NCBI GenBank assembly: GCA_028622995.1
Contig: JAJQJQ010000024.1
Span: 2,356,001-2,420,000 of the forward strand
Direction: 5' to 3'
Length of the DNA: 64,000 bases
Origin: Panagrolaimus kolymaensis
Taxonomy: Eukaryota; Nematoda; Chromadorea; Rhabditida; Panagrolaimidae
This document shows, piece by piece, positions 21,469 to 34,148 of the stretch (positions are counted from its first letter, which is position 1; every line of letters begins with the position of its first letter). The translations under genes were made by a program, and so were the position numbers. A model generated the notes under the pieces. That model worked only from the letters and a program-made list of their open reading frames with translations. It was not told where the DNA came from and searched no databases.

Positions 21469-23882
21469 GACAAAGATCTGAAAAAGAGAGTGTAAAAAGT
21501 ATGAAGATAAATGACACGAAACAAAAAATACTTCACGCGAAAGAGAGGTAAAGAAAGGTTAAGTGAAAGCCACATATAAGGATAAAGGTATAAAAGTTGG
21601 ATTGATAAATGTCATATAAGCATAGCTGCAGGAGGTTTAGTATCCCTCTTATTCCCGTAATTACACAATGATCTCTAAACAAAACGCGTAAAAATGTATG
21701 ATGACGATCATTGATGAGTCAAAACTAGGGAAAGTGAAACAAATCAAAGTTCATAGAGAGGAAGAAGAAATGAAAGGCAAGGTGATGAAAGTTTAACAGC
21801 ATAAAAAGAATGATGAACCATGCATGAACCATTGCAAAAAATTATTATCCAAGAAAATTGAAAGGGTTTTACATCAAAAAAAACGATCACGAATGAATCA
21901 AAACAAACGAGAAAGATAAAAAGCAACGTTCAATAAACAAAATGATGAGAGGCAGAGTGGTTATGAAATTTTAAGAGAGCATTACTCTAAAGCTACATAT
22001 AAAACATCACCAGCTATCACAAATAAGAAAAAACTAACGAAATGGATTTTATTCAAAATGGTGGAGAATAAGAAGTTAGCTAGCCAAAACAGAAAAAAGG
22101 GATACCAATAAAGATATCAAGCCCATAGATACTTTTAAGAATCCATTTTATTATTGAAAGTCTATGAATCAAAAACACGCAACAAAGCATAAATATCCAA
22201 ACAAATCAGAAGAAGAATAAAAAAGGAAGGAGTAAGAAACACTGACTTTGTCGTTCATCGAATAACAAAAAATGAAAAAATGGATCTTCCCAAGTTTGTT
22301 AGAATCCTATCTTTCTCTGACACGGAAAAGGAAGTTGCAGCCAAAGTTTGCAGGTTGCTGCAGCTTCAAAAATTTTTTTACTTGCGTTTCATGTTTTTCG
22401 TTGATGTTCAATTTTCTGATTCCTCTGTTTTCTTTTTTTTTGCAACGTAAATCTATCTTCTCCGTGTTTTTTGCTTTTTTTACTAAACCCTAGATATTGC
22501 CTTTTTAACTAAACCTTGATATTGCCTTTTTATCCTTACCTACATACCTTCCTTTTCGTGATAACTAACTAGCTAACAAGAGTCAAAAATAACTGTAAAA
22601 CGACTCAATAAAAAAAAGAGTGATTCTTATAATTTTTATTTCCTTGACATTGAACTCTTTTTGATTTCTAACATTCTTTCTCCCAATTTTTTTTACCCAT
22701 AAAATTTCTCATTGATAATAATAGTTAGCTCATTTACTTGGTATACAAAGAAGTTTGCCTTGAAAAAAATAAGAAATATTAAACTTTTAAGCTCCTTTTC
22801 TTTCCATTTTTTTTGTTGCTCATATTTCATAGTTATGCCTGCCTCAAAGGAGCTTACATCTATTGCCAATGCTCCAAGAAACATGAGGAGAGCTCTTGCT
22901 AGCCGTTGTTCCGGAAAAGGTAGTATTTCTCCAACTTAAACGAACGCAAAAGGGAGAGAAAAAGAAGAGAAAGAAAGACGGACATTTGTTCACTTTTTTG
23001 TGGCCACTTGCTTTTCAAAAAAAAAATTATAGTTAAAGTAATGGTCATGAGGTCATTGAAATATTGTTTATTGGCGCATTTGATTGATTATTATTAATTA
23101 AAAACAATATTTAGGGTTAGAATAGCATGAAAATTAGTTTCCACTTATTCATCACCTTCTTGTTTTGGGTTCTTGCTAAACTTACATTTTCTAATGCATT
23201 GATTTTTGAGAAGCTCGATAACTAAACTTTTTTGGATTTTGTAGATTCAAATTGATACTCTCACTTTCATTTTATCCATAACTTTGTTTTTGCTCATTAT
23301 TAAACCAACACCTCTTACATTTTCTTTCTTTTTGCTCCGTTTTCTGACTATTTTATAACCCATTATTACTTGCTTCCTTTTTTTATAAAGTTCAAAGGTC
23401 TTCCTTCATTCATTTTATAGGTTCTAGAATGAATGTCCACCTTAAACATACCTTTTTCTGAAAAAATACTTTTTTCTCCGCATTTTTAGTCTTTCCAAAG
23501 TCTCCAAACGAAACATTCAACCATTTTTAAAGCTTCGGGTGGCCTCGTGATTTCTTCATCGTTCCTTTTTTTTTGTCATCTTCGAGAAATTTGGCGCTTT
23601 TTTTAAAACCATCACCAATTTTGAAATCATCGAAAACACCAATATCAATTTAAAAAATAAAGCAAAGACCTTATATTCGAGTAACTTATATTAGTAAAAG
23701 TGCAATTAAATCAAGATCTTTATCTGTTAAACGTAAAGCATTCCTTTGTAACCGTGTTATTCCGTGCCTCTTTGTTATGTCTTCGTTTACTCTATATTTA
23801 CCTTTAATCAATTATAATATTTCAGGACTTTGCTGCGTGGTGTGTGTGATATATTTTGCGTGTGTATAAGCTTGTTTAAAAA
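21469..23882. other. Intergenic, between divergent genes
   Basis: About 2.4 kb between the second ataxin-2-like gene and exportin-1, which point away from each other. Apart from the small frame at 22835-22939 no gene is supported. The exportin leader begins near TTTCAG at 23820. Confidence 0.4.
22835..22939 (+). CDS. Small ORF of unknown status
   Basis: A 34-codon frame whose ATG lies three bases after an acceptor-like TTTCATAG. It is balanced in composition (MPASKELTSIANAPRN, then an Arg-rich stretch), unlike the surrounding A/T-runs, and contains a possible donor (AAAAG/GTAGTA at about 22920). The antisense strand is also open over this interval, so the coding strand, if any, is unclear. 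It could be a first exon whose partners I cannot find. Confidence 0.2.
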   Translation: MPASKELTSIANAPRNMRRALASRCSGKGSISPT

Positions 23883-26800
23883 ATGGATGATCTGAAGTTC
23901 GTTGAAGAAGCGAATCAAATGCTTCAAAACCCTGAACAAAAAGAATTCGATGTCTCTGTGCTGGATCGAGTAAGTTGTCTTTTTTGAACTGAATATGATC
24001 TCATAATATGAAACTAACTTTTCTCAATTAATTATTTCATTTTCAGATAGTACATCTCATGCATAAGGGTGAAGGAGAAACTCAATCTCGTGCTGCATTT
24101 GTATTGGCTTCATTCAAAGAACGTCCTGATGCGTGGGTCCATGTTGATAGTGTTCTAGCGTCTGCCCAACTCATTGAAACAAAATATTATGGTTTACAAA
24201 TTTTGCAAGACATGATCTCAAATCGATGGAAGCGACTTCCTCGAGACCAAGCTGAAGGAATCAAAGGGTTTATTGTTCAAGCTATCCTTGAAATAACATC
24301 ACAAGAAGCAAATGCTGATAAGCTGTATTTACAAAAACTTGATTTGGTTCTTGTCCAGGTTAGCATTTTCTTTTTTAAACATATTTTTTATTGTTGATTT
24401 TTAGATTGTCAAAAACGAATGGCCTCGTCACTGGCCAACTTTTATCTCTGATATCGTTGGTTCATCGCTAGCAAGTGAAAATGTCTGCATGAATAATATG
24501 GTCATTCTCAGATTATTATCTGAAGAAGTATTCGAATTTGGTACTGGAATGACAAGTGCTCGTGCTATTCATCTAAAACAACAATTTTGTCATGAATTCG
24601 AAGGTGTCCACAAGCTTTGTCGACAAGTACTTGTAAGTTTGCTTTATTTAGTCGTAGAGAAGCTTTGGAATATTATTGTCTCAATATTTTACTTTCATAT
24701 ATTTGGAATTTTCGATTATAAAATGGTTTTTAGGAACAAACAACTAATGGTGATCTTGTTTTTGCTACATTGCGAACTCTTCATGGTTTCTTGAATTGGA
24801 TTCCAATTGGCTACGTCTTTACTGATAATCTCATTGATCTCATCTCTAACAAGGTTAGCAACTTCTTATCACCTTATTTTTACTAACTATTTCCTCTTTT
24901 AGTATTTACCTTATGTTCGTTTTCGTTCAATTGCTTTGCAATGCCTAGTTGAAATCTCCTCAATTCCTATTGATCCAACCTATCATGCATATGATGAACA
25001 GCTTGTTAAAATGTTCTTGAACGTTGTTGAAATAATGCGCCGTGAAATCACTGATGAAACTGATGTTGCTAAATGTTATGCTACTGGTTCAACTGAAGAT
25101 CAAAAGTTCCTTTCCAATTTGGCTCAATTCTTCGCAACGTTTTTCAAAGAACATTTGGCTCTCATTGAAGAACCTGCTCGCAAGAAGGAATCCACTTTGA
25201 AAGAAGAACTTAATTTCGCTCTCTCAACCTTGATTCGTTTAACCGAAATTGAAGATGTCGAAGTGTTCAAAATTTGTTTGGATTTCTGGAACTGGCTTTG
25301 TTCTGAACTTTATCGAGAAGCTCCATTTGATACTCGAAATTTCATGTTTGATGCTTTTGGTTTTCGTCATGAAGAAAGTGATAATTCTCGTCGAGGTTTC
25401 TACCACATCCATCTTTCTAAGCTTCGTTCTCTGATGATCAATCGTATGGTTAAACCAGAAGAAGTCATTGTTGTGGTAAATGAAAATAATGAAGCTGTTC
25501 GTGAACTCGTCAAAGATACCGATTCAATGATCCTTTATCGCACCATGCGCGAAACACTTGTCACTCTTACCCATTTGAATCCAAGAGATACCGAAAACAA
25601 AATGACTGAAAAACTTCAAAATCAAGTCAATGGATCTGAATGGAGTTGGAAAAACTTGAATACTCTTTGCTGGGCTATTGGTTCAATTTCTGGTGCTCTT
25701 GCTGAAGAAGATGAAAAGCGCTTTTTGGTCACCGTTATTCGAGGTTTGTTTAGTTTACCAAACTCCTTTTCTTTTATTTTACCGCTTCGTTTTAGATCTT
25801 CTTGGATTATGTGAACAGAAACGTGGTAAAGATAACAAAGCTGTTATTGCTTCGAATATCATGTACGTCGTTGGTCAATATCCTCGATTCCTTCGTGTTC
25901 ATTGGAAATTCTTGAAAACGGTCATCAACAAACTTTTTGAATTTATGCACGAATCTCATGAAGGTGTTCAAGATATGGCTTGCGACACATTTATCAAGAT
26001 CGTTATGAAATGCAAGAATCATTTTGTCATCGTTCAAGTTGGAGAAAATCGACCATTCATTGATGAAATCCTTGAAAACATCAACGCCATCATCTGTGAT
26101 CTCGCTCAACCTCAAGTTCATGTGTTCTATGAAGCTGTTGGATACATCGTTGCTAGTGAAACTGATGAATCTGTTCAAGCTAACCTTGTTGCTCGTTTAA
26201 TGGAACTTCCAAACTCAATGTGGGATGAAATTATTGCTAATGCTAGTAACGATGTTTCAATCATTTCTACTCCAAATGTTGTTAAAACCATCTCTCATAT
26301 TTTGAAAACGAACGTTGCTGCCTGTAAAGCTATTGGAGTTGGATTTTTCTCGCAATTGAAGCGTATTATTAACGACATGTTAGCTGTTTATCAATGCATC
26401 TCTGGATCAATCAACCAAGCTATCAATGAACATGGTCAAGAAATTCTTCGTCAACCTTTGATAAAACAAATGCGAGTCATCAAGAAAGAAATCCTTGTTC
26501 TTCTTTCAACGTTTATCAGCCGATCTCATGAATCAAGAGTGGGATTATCTTCTAAATTGTCTCCTGCTACCGTACGTTTTTCTTCTTCTCAAATTTAAAC
26601 CTTTATTTATCTATCATAATTTTAGATTGTCAAAGAAGTTGTTCATCCACTTTTCACCACCGTTCTTCAAGATTACTGTCAGAATGTTGCTGAATCACGA
26701 GAACCCAAAGTTTTATCTCTGTTGGCTATTACGATTACTGCATTGAAAAATGATGTTGCTGAAACTGTTCCAACCATGATCACTGCTGTTTATGAATCAA

Positions 26801-27586
26801 CATTAGACATGATAAGTAAAGATACAGAATCTTATCCAGAACATCGTACCAACTTCTTCGTTTTCATCAGTGCTATAATCCGTTATTCCTTCCAATCTCT
26901 CTTTGAACTTGATGCTAAATTCCGTGACTTTACTGTAGAAGCTATCAATTGGGGCATGCGCCATACGATGAGATCGGTTGCTGAAAACTCCTGTGAAATC
27001 CTTCGTCAACTTTTATGTCAAATTTCTCAACTTGATAACAAGCAGCTTGCTCAAGAATTTTACAAAACATACTTCATGAAGATTCTTGAACATGTGGTTG
27101 GAATTGCTTCTGATTATAATCAAGTTCCATTTGTTGGTCTATCGAACATGGCTGAAACTCTTTGTATTGTTTTTGAAGCTGTTGAAGAACATATTAAAGT
27201 TCCACTTTACTCCAACAATGAAGCTGCGAATAACACTGAATACATCGGAAATCAACTTGGCGGTATCATTAAAAAGCATTTTCCACATTTAGCTCTGTAA
27301 GTTTACTTTTATCTATGTATCTTTTATTGCTTTAATGTTTTGCATTTTTAGTGCTCAAATCCAGATTACCATCGAAGGATTCTTCTCTTTCACTAAAGCA
27401 ATCAACAAGATGCGTGACCATATCCGTGATTTCATCGTTCAAATTCGACAAGAAAATGGTGAAGATACAAGTGATCTCTATTTGGAAGAAAAAGCTAAAG
27501 AAATTGATAAAGCTCAAGCTGAAAAGAATGCAATTCCTGGTGTTCTCAATCCTCATGCCATTCGAGATGATGAAGAAATGCAATAA
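23883..27586 (+). CDS. xpo-1: Exportin-1 / CRM1
   Basis: Eight exons (23883-23969, 24047-24358, 24405-24632, 24734-24853, 24903-25743, 25796-26571, 26626-27296, 27352-27586) join in phase to 1089 aa, close to the 1071 aa of the human protein. Strongly conserved blocks include GLQILQDMISNRWKRLP, NQVNGSEWSWKNLNTLCWAI, EDEKRFLVTVI and CEQKRGKDNKAVIASNIMYV. It is the karyopherin that, with RanGTP, exports leucine-rich-NES cargo through nuclear pores. The NES-groove cysteine equivalent to human Cys528 is present in IKIVMKCKNHF (about 26005-26030), so it should be of the leptomycin-sensitive type. The tail keeps GEDTSDLYLEE and IPGVLNPH and ends acidic. The stop overlaps an AATAAA-like signal. Confidence 0.98.
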
Positions 27587-30499
27587 AGAACTAATAAAGC
27601 TTGTTGAATATTCTTTGTATTTAGTATTGTTTCTTTCTTCTTGTGATTCTTTTCCTTCTTGTTTTTGTTGTTATATTATTTTTTGTGAATTTATGATCTT
27701 TATAATAACGCCTTGAATGGTTATACTGTATTTTTTGTGTCTCTTTTTTTGAATTTAAACGTTTAATTCTTTTTTGTCTTGAAACCATTTTATTATGAGT
27801 GAAATTGTGTTTGACAAGGTTGTTGTATGTTGTTGTACGCATGATTAATTTTTCTCCCCATTTTATGTTTTTGATGTCTGAATTTTGCATGTATCCTCTT
27901 CTCCAAGTAAGCAAGCGTCGTCGTCTGATCCTTTTGTGTTTCGTTTTTGTTTTGTGTGAGACTCTGCTTCCTCGGGTTTTTGATCACTTTTACATTTATT
28001 TTCAATTTCTACCGTATTATTATTATTTCTTTATAACAAAAATTTTCTCCCTGACTGTTTTTGGTGTGCGAATGCGTGATTCATCCACCATCAACACTTT
28101 TTATCCATCAATCTTTGCTTACTTACTTTATTCATTTACAAAAAAAAATCTCATAGGTACATACATACTAATCATTTATTGTTTTATTATGTTTGTTATT
28201 AGTAAAAAGTAATAATGCAATGGATAAAAATAAATGTGTTCAGGGAAAGAAAGATATTTGTCATATTGCAACAAAGCGAAGGAAGTAAAAGCACCAACAA
28301 ACAAGCAAACAAAACTAAAAACGCTTATGGCATTGCATTAAATAAACCAATCATAAAAAACAAATGAAGCAACAACAAACATTTGTTTTTTGATGTAAAC
28401 TTCCATTCTAAAACAGAGAAGAAGACTCTATCTATGTAAATGTTTCCAAATAACAAATCCCTAGCGGTCATTTCATTTCTTTTTTTTGAAGGATGATGAT
28501 GCCTAAATATGTACATAATATTTATTTTTTTTCTTCTAAGAAACTAAAAAATGAAGAGACACTACCAATAAAATAAAGATTAGAAATTCTTTTCTTTTTT
28601 TACTTGGTTGAGATAAAGGAGAGGCGATTGAAGCAATAAATATGACGTGAGATTTAAGATTTTTTTTTATGAGGGTGGAAGAAGAAAGAAGACAGAGAAG
28701 GAAAAATAAATATGAATGAAAGAAGTTCTTATTTTGACAGGAGCATAAAAAAGAATGAAGCTCATCCATCCATAAAGAAAAATAATAGTGTCTTGAAATA
28801 TTTATTTGTACTATGGTAGTATTTTTCATGGTGGTTGTAGATTAAATTAAATTAGCTTCCATGTTGTTGCATACATACATAGGTAGCTATGATAGTTAAA
28901 GCTCAAGATGACGACGACTTACGTATAATTTTTTTTTGGGAAAAAATGAAATGCTTTGGTTTTCTTAGAGCTTTTTATTGATGCATTTTGTAAAAGAAAT
29001 ACGGTGGATATCAAATTCAGAAGGTTAATGGTTTTGCAACTTTGAGCTTGGAGGCAACTCTTTCAATTTAAAATTAGTTGGATATATTTATCTTCAAAAA
29101 TATAAGTTAGAGAAAATAGTCAGTCTGTTAAGAAGTTTTTTTAGAAATTTGTGTGATCTAAGAAACTCCATTTTTTTTTAAATTTGTTTCTTCTTTCATG
29201 CTGTAGCTAGCTAGCAACAATGACGCCGCCACGTTGCATGTACATAATTGAATTACTTGAAAAATTTATGCTAAAAGTTTTTATTTTGCAAAACAATGAG
29301 TATGAGTTAGTTGCATCTTCTTCTCATTTATAAAATATTGCTAATGTGATGATTCTGATGACAGAGAGATATGTACCATGCTGAATATCAATTTTGTTAT
29401 TTGAAGGTTATTGAAACAAGCAATCTGACAATTTGTGTTAATCATTTTTTCTTCTTCTCATAAGTTTCGATAATATTTTGGATATCCCTTGTCTGTACAT
29501 ACATACATATTTCTCTCATATGGGTTTCAATAACAATTTTTTTTCTTCACCCCAACCATAAATTATGAATGAAGATAAGATAAGGGAGTTTTGTTTGGCG
29601 AAGGAAGTTTGGATGGATAAAATCATGGACTTACTTACTTTAGAATCATCGGTTTATAGGATTGAGGCGATTCAACTAAGATTTGTGAAAGTATGGTTGC
29701 GTTATCCAATAACAACATCATTATTGTTGGTTTAGAAGCTTTGATTAAATAAAGTAAAGAAGTTTTCATTTTTTTGTGCCGAAGTTAAAAAAAGCACGCT
29801 ACAAATATTAAACTTTATCTTTTAAACTTTCTTTCATGCTGTTTTTTACTTCAAAGTTGCAAGAAGCTAAGTGCTTTTCATTCAGCCACTTTTTTGATTG
29901 ATTTGTCGAGAGCAATGAAGATTGGGAGTATGGTTTCTTTATTGGCCCTCAAACTTTGGGTAATTAAACAGAAAAATAAATTGCACGGTATATAAATTTA
30001 GACGCGATCGATTATATATATAAACGCGATTTACAAATTAATGGTTTATAAAAATGAGAAAGTGAGCGAATGAATGAAATATTGCTCAATTCGAACGGCT
30101 TATAAATGGATGATATGATTCATCCATTTGCGCCGTAGGAAAATACAAAGTAAAAAAGAGAAAGAAAAGGAAAGAGATATTTAAATGGAGCTCGAAAGGC
30201 TTGGCTTTCTCGACATGATTAATCGTAACCATAGATTGAAAATGATAAGAATCTCGTTGGTTTAAAACAAAAAAAGTATTGATATTGGTTGATAAATTTC
30301 AGGCAAAAGCAACAACACTCAAAACAAAACAAAAATTTAAATTTTTTTGTTGGTTGTTGCATGAATTTTGCTGCTTGATCGCGCCAAGATAATTTTTTGT
30401 CGAGCGCGAGTTTTTTTCATTTTAGTTTTTGAGAAGCAGCAACTTCTCATTTTTCATTTCATTAACATTTTTTTGGTTGTTTGTTTTGGTGTTATTAAA
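27587..30499. other. Intergenic, no gene seen
   Basis: About 2.9 kb with only low-complexity frames. CATACATA-type microsatellite tracts occur near 28160, 28870 and 29500. The last 300 bp are the promoter of the Ly6-like gene, with (TATA)n near 30014. Confidence 0.4.
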
Positions 30500-31642
30500 A
30501 TGAAAGTTGTTATTACTATTTTAACCGTTGTTTATTCATCTCAACTTTTTGGTATTCTTCGTTTTCCATTTATTGTTGAAGCTCGATTTATTGAACCTCG
30601 AAAAATAAAGTGTGATAGTACAAGGCTGTGTATGACGTTGACTCAAAGACATCATGGTTGGTTTTTTTTAAATTTCATTTTTTCTTATTCCTTTTATTAT
30701 TTGTTTACTTTTTTAGGTACTTTATCAATTGCTGAATGTTACGAATGTGCTGCATGGGGATGTGTGATAAATGATATAATTTATGGTGGATATGGTTGTA
30801 AAGGTGAACCAAATGTATGTCAAAATAATCAAGTGGATGGAAAATCAAAATATTTTGATTCTGAAACAAGAAATTATTATATTTCATGCAATTCTGGTGA
30901 TAACTGTGTTGATGACGAAGGTACTAAGGTGGGTCATTTAGCTTATTTGTTTACATCTAAATCGAATTGGAATATGCATACTGGAGAAGAAGTTGTGTAA
31001 CATTTCATGGTCATCGATAAGCTTTGTTCGTCATGTTTTTATATAATGAATTAGGAACACCTTTATCTTTACCTCGTTTTAATCAAGATTTTGCTATATT
31101 ATCTAATAGTAAATGACACAGATTTTTATGGAGCATTATGGTAGGATACTATGCGAAACTATGAGTTGATTGTGCATTTTGTTTATAAACCTATTACACG
31201 TAGTATCTTTAGTATGCTTTAACAAACCTAAAACCTACTATGAAGTTTGTCGAAACTGTCCTCCATATGTACGAGCTACTATTGGTACTTTAGCCAATTA
31301 CACTAATCTTTGTCAATAATATCTTAAGTTGGTGCTTCGCTTTTCTGGAATCATCCCTTTGACGAGTCTTCATTTCTTCATGTAACTGGTTTTACAATGG
31401 ATAAAACTTACATCATTTATGACCTGAACGATCGATTTATGCTTTAACTAACTTTAACGTTTTTTTAGTTCAATTCATTGATAAAAAGAAGTGCGAAACC
31501 TTTTGTCCTTGCTGATGGATCTTGTAATCCTTATGAAATAAATGATCAAGAATCAAGTGAAAATGGAATTAATGAAAGAAATAACAATGGAATAAAAATA
31601 TTTGGAATAGTTATATTTGGATGGATTTTTGCTGCTTATTGA
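30500..31642 (+). CDS. Ly6/uPAR-like, probably GPI-anchored secreted protein
   Basis: Exons 30500-30656, 30717-30928 and 31469-31642 join in phase to 180 aa. A hydrophobic N terminus (MKVVITILTVVYSSQLFGIL) acts as signal peptide, then a cysteine-rich core begins CYECAAWGC and runs to NCVDDEG. The C terminus has DGSCN, the usual final CN of Ly6 domains, and ends in a short hydrophobic tail (IFGIVIFGWIFAAY), as for GPI addition. The fold is a three-finger extracellular module. The last exon also reads well in another frame (KKKCETFCPC then stop), reachable by an alternative donor at about 30920; see findings. The 540-bp second intron is unusually long here. Family call is by cysteine pattern. 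Confidence 0.7.
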
Positions 31643-34148
31643 ATGTATGAAAGATAATGGATGGATATTTTAATTGTTTGCTACTAATTAAATAACAATT
31701 ATTAACGTAGTAACTTATTTATTTGGATTGGATAATAATAATAATGGAGTAATAATAATATTAATGATTAATTATTTGTATGTATGTTTGTGGTTTTAAT
31801 AAATGTTTTTGCAATGATTTTTTCTTCTGATTTTTTTGTTTTGTTGCTAGTTTTGAATGTGTAGTTTATGTGTAAAAGATGCGATTGTGACTATTGGCTA
31901 CAAAGTTGTGTGATTAAGCTTAAGGATTACAGAATCATTCGAAAGCAGTCGGAAAACGATATTAGCCTAAAAAGAAAGTCATAAAGCTCTTGTGTGCTTC
32001 AAAGAAAGCGTATTTTCATTTTGAGCACTTGCTAGTTAACAAAAACGAAAAACTCGGATGGATGACTTAACTTTGCATTCCTTCATTGCAATGCGAATGC
32101 TGCTTGTTTGATGATTCAGGAATTGCTTCATGGATGTTAGAAAAATGACTTTTTTTTCGAATTTTACATATTGTTGGATGTTATACAGCGTTATAAAAAA
32201 ATAAACACATTTGAAATGAATCTCCAGGATTTTACTTGGCTCCAAATTACGCTCGTATTTTTTTTCTTTGCAATAATTTGTTCCTTATTTAATCCTTCGC
32301 CGCCACCGCTAATGTTAACGTAATCTTTTCCTCACATACATACGTCAAAATCCAAATTAACCACCACCCGAACTTCTCTTAATTTTCAACCATCTCACTT
32401 TCATGTAAAAGCTTTATTTTTTATACCATATTTTTTTACAGCTTAAAACCCAATATTGTTATATCCGGTTTTTATTAATCTCGTCAACTTAAAATTTTGA
32501 CGACATTGGGCCATGAAATATGTATCTTTAACCATTATTTAAAAAAATCATTTCCATCCCTTTTTTTCTCATCCAAGATTTTTATGGAAAAAAATACGTC
32601 GTCGTAGACTTATTTTCATTTCCGATAACGCTATAAAAAAACTTGTGATAATAATTGTAAAAAAATAAAGCTATAAATTACATATGTTAAAATTTTTCTT
32701 CTCTTATTTTGTAGTTGTACAAAAATAAAAGTAATAAAAACTCTCGTCAGTTTATTAACCTTTTAAAAAAATTCGTGATATACAACTAATTTTTTTTATT
32801 TTTTGTGACATTTAAGACATTTAAAAGATTTTGATTTATTACAAATATTTTATTATTATTAAAAAATAGTATACGTGTCTGCCACGTAATTTTAAATAAT
32901 TTTATAAGTAAGTTAATTTAAGTTAACAAAAAATTATGCGCGACGAGATTTAAAAAAACAAAAATAATATTTTGTGTTTGAATGAATTTTTTTTATTATT
33001 TTTTATTGAAGAAATAAAGTTAGTTAGCGGTATTTGATTAAATTTAAATATGTTGTTGGCCCTTTTTTGTCACTCAAAAACAAAGTTTTAAAAAATGGTG
33101 GAAAATATTATTTTGTTTTTCAATAATTTTTTAAATATTTTTATGTAAAAGTTAGTTCTTATAAATTTTTTTTGCAAAAATTTCGAAGTGTCTAACATTT
33201 ATTCCAAAGCAAGAAAAAAACCGTATATTTTTTTTTACATTTTTTTCTTTTTCCATTTTCGATCTAATTTATTTTTCTTTTTGCTAAAAGGTTGAACAAT
33301 GAATGATGAATGAAAGCTTTTTTTACGCTCGTTCGTCATCCAACAAATAAAAAAATTGAATCATTTTTTACTTCTTTCATTACCGTAACTTTTTTTTGTT
33401 TAATAAAAACTTTTTTATATCTTTTTTTCCCGATTTTAATTGAACACAATTTTTTTTTGTTTCTCTTTCCAAAATGTTACTCATATTTCGTCATTTGAAA
33501 CATTTCCCTCCATTTTTTTTGTTGTTCGGTTATTATTATTTATTTAATATTCTCCAACATCAAGAAGCTCCGCCCTATTTTCCGGGTTTCTCTTTTTTTT
33601 TTTTACTTTCGTCTTTTGGTCATTTTTTTTATTATTCTTACTTTAAAACAAGAAAAGACTCAATCAACGTCAATTGAAATGAAATAAGAGAAGAGACATA
33701 AAAAATTATTCATTCATCCCTCACACATATCTCCTTTTCTCTCCTGTGTTTTATATATATTTGGACCTTACCTCATCCTTAAAAAAAGAAGAAAGAAACA
33801 AAGTTTTTCTTTAAAAAAATTCTTTTATGCTTTTAATTTTATTTTTGTCAAATTTTATTACGTTTCTTTTTAAGTTACGTTTTTCTGTGCGTTGTTTTAA
33901 CTTTGATTATTTGACATCATTTTTGCTCTCTCGCTTGAGTACTGTAATTTTTTTATATTTTTTTGACTTTGCCGTAATTTAACAAAGAAAAATATGTATA
34001 TTTTGTTGCGAGAAAACTTTTTTTCATTGCGAAATATTTCTTAAATTTTTCAAATTTTTGTTATCTTTTTAAAAAAATATTTGTTTTTTAGATTACTGTA
34101 ATTTTTTTTGTTAAAATTATAAATAAAAATTTTGGGTAAAAAGATGCT
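31643..34148. other. Intergenic, no gene seen
   Basis: About 2.5 kb, extremely A/T-rich with long T-runs. No exon with paired splice sites was recognised before the neuropeptide first exon. Confidence 0.4.

Noticed and set aside
25807..26178. Antisense frame within exportin-1
   Set aside because: It is the mirror of a highly conserved exon; composition follows from the sense codons.
33310..33677. Overlapping plus-strand frames in the 31.6-34.1 kb gap
   Set aside because: Phe/Leu/Ser-rich translations of T-runs without start context or splice partners.
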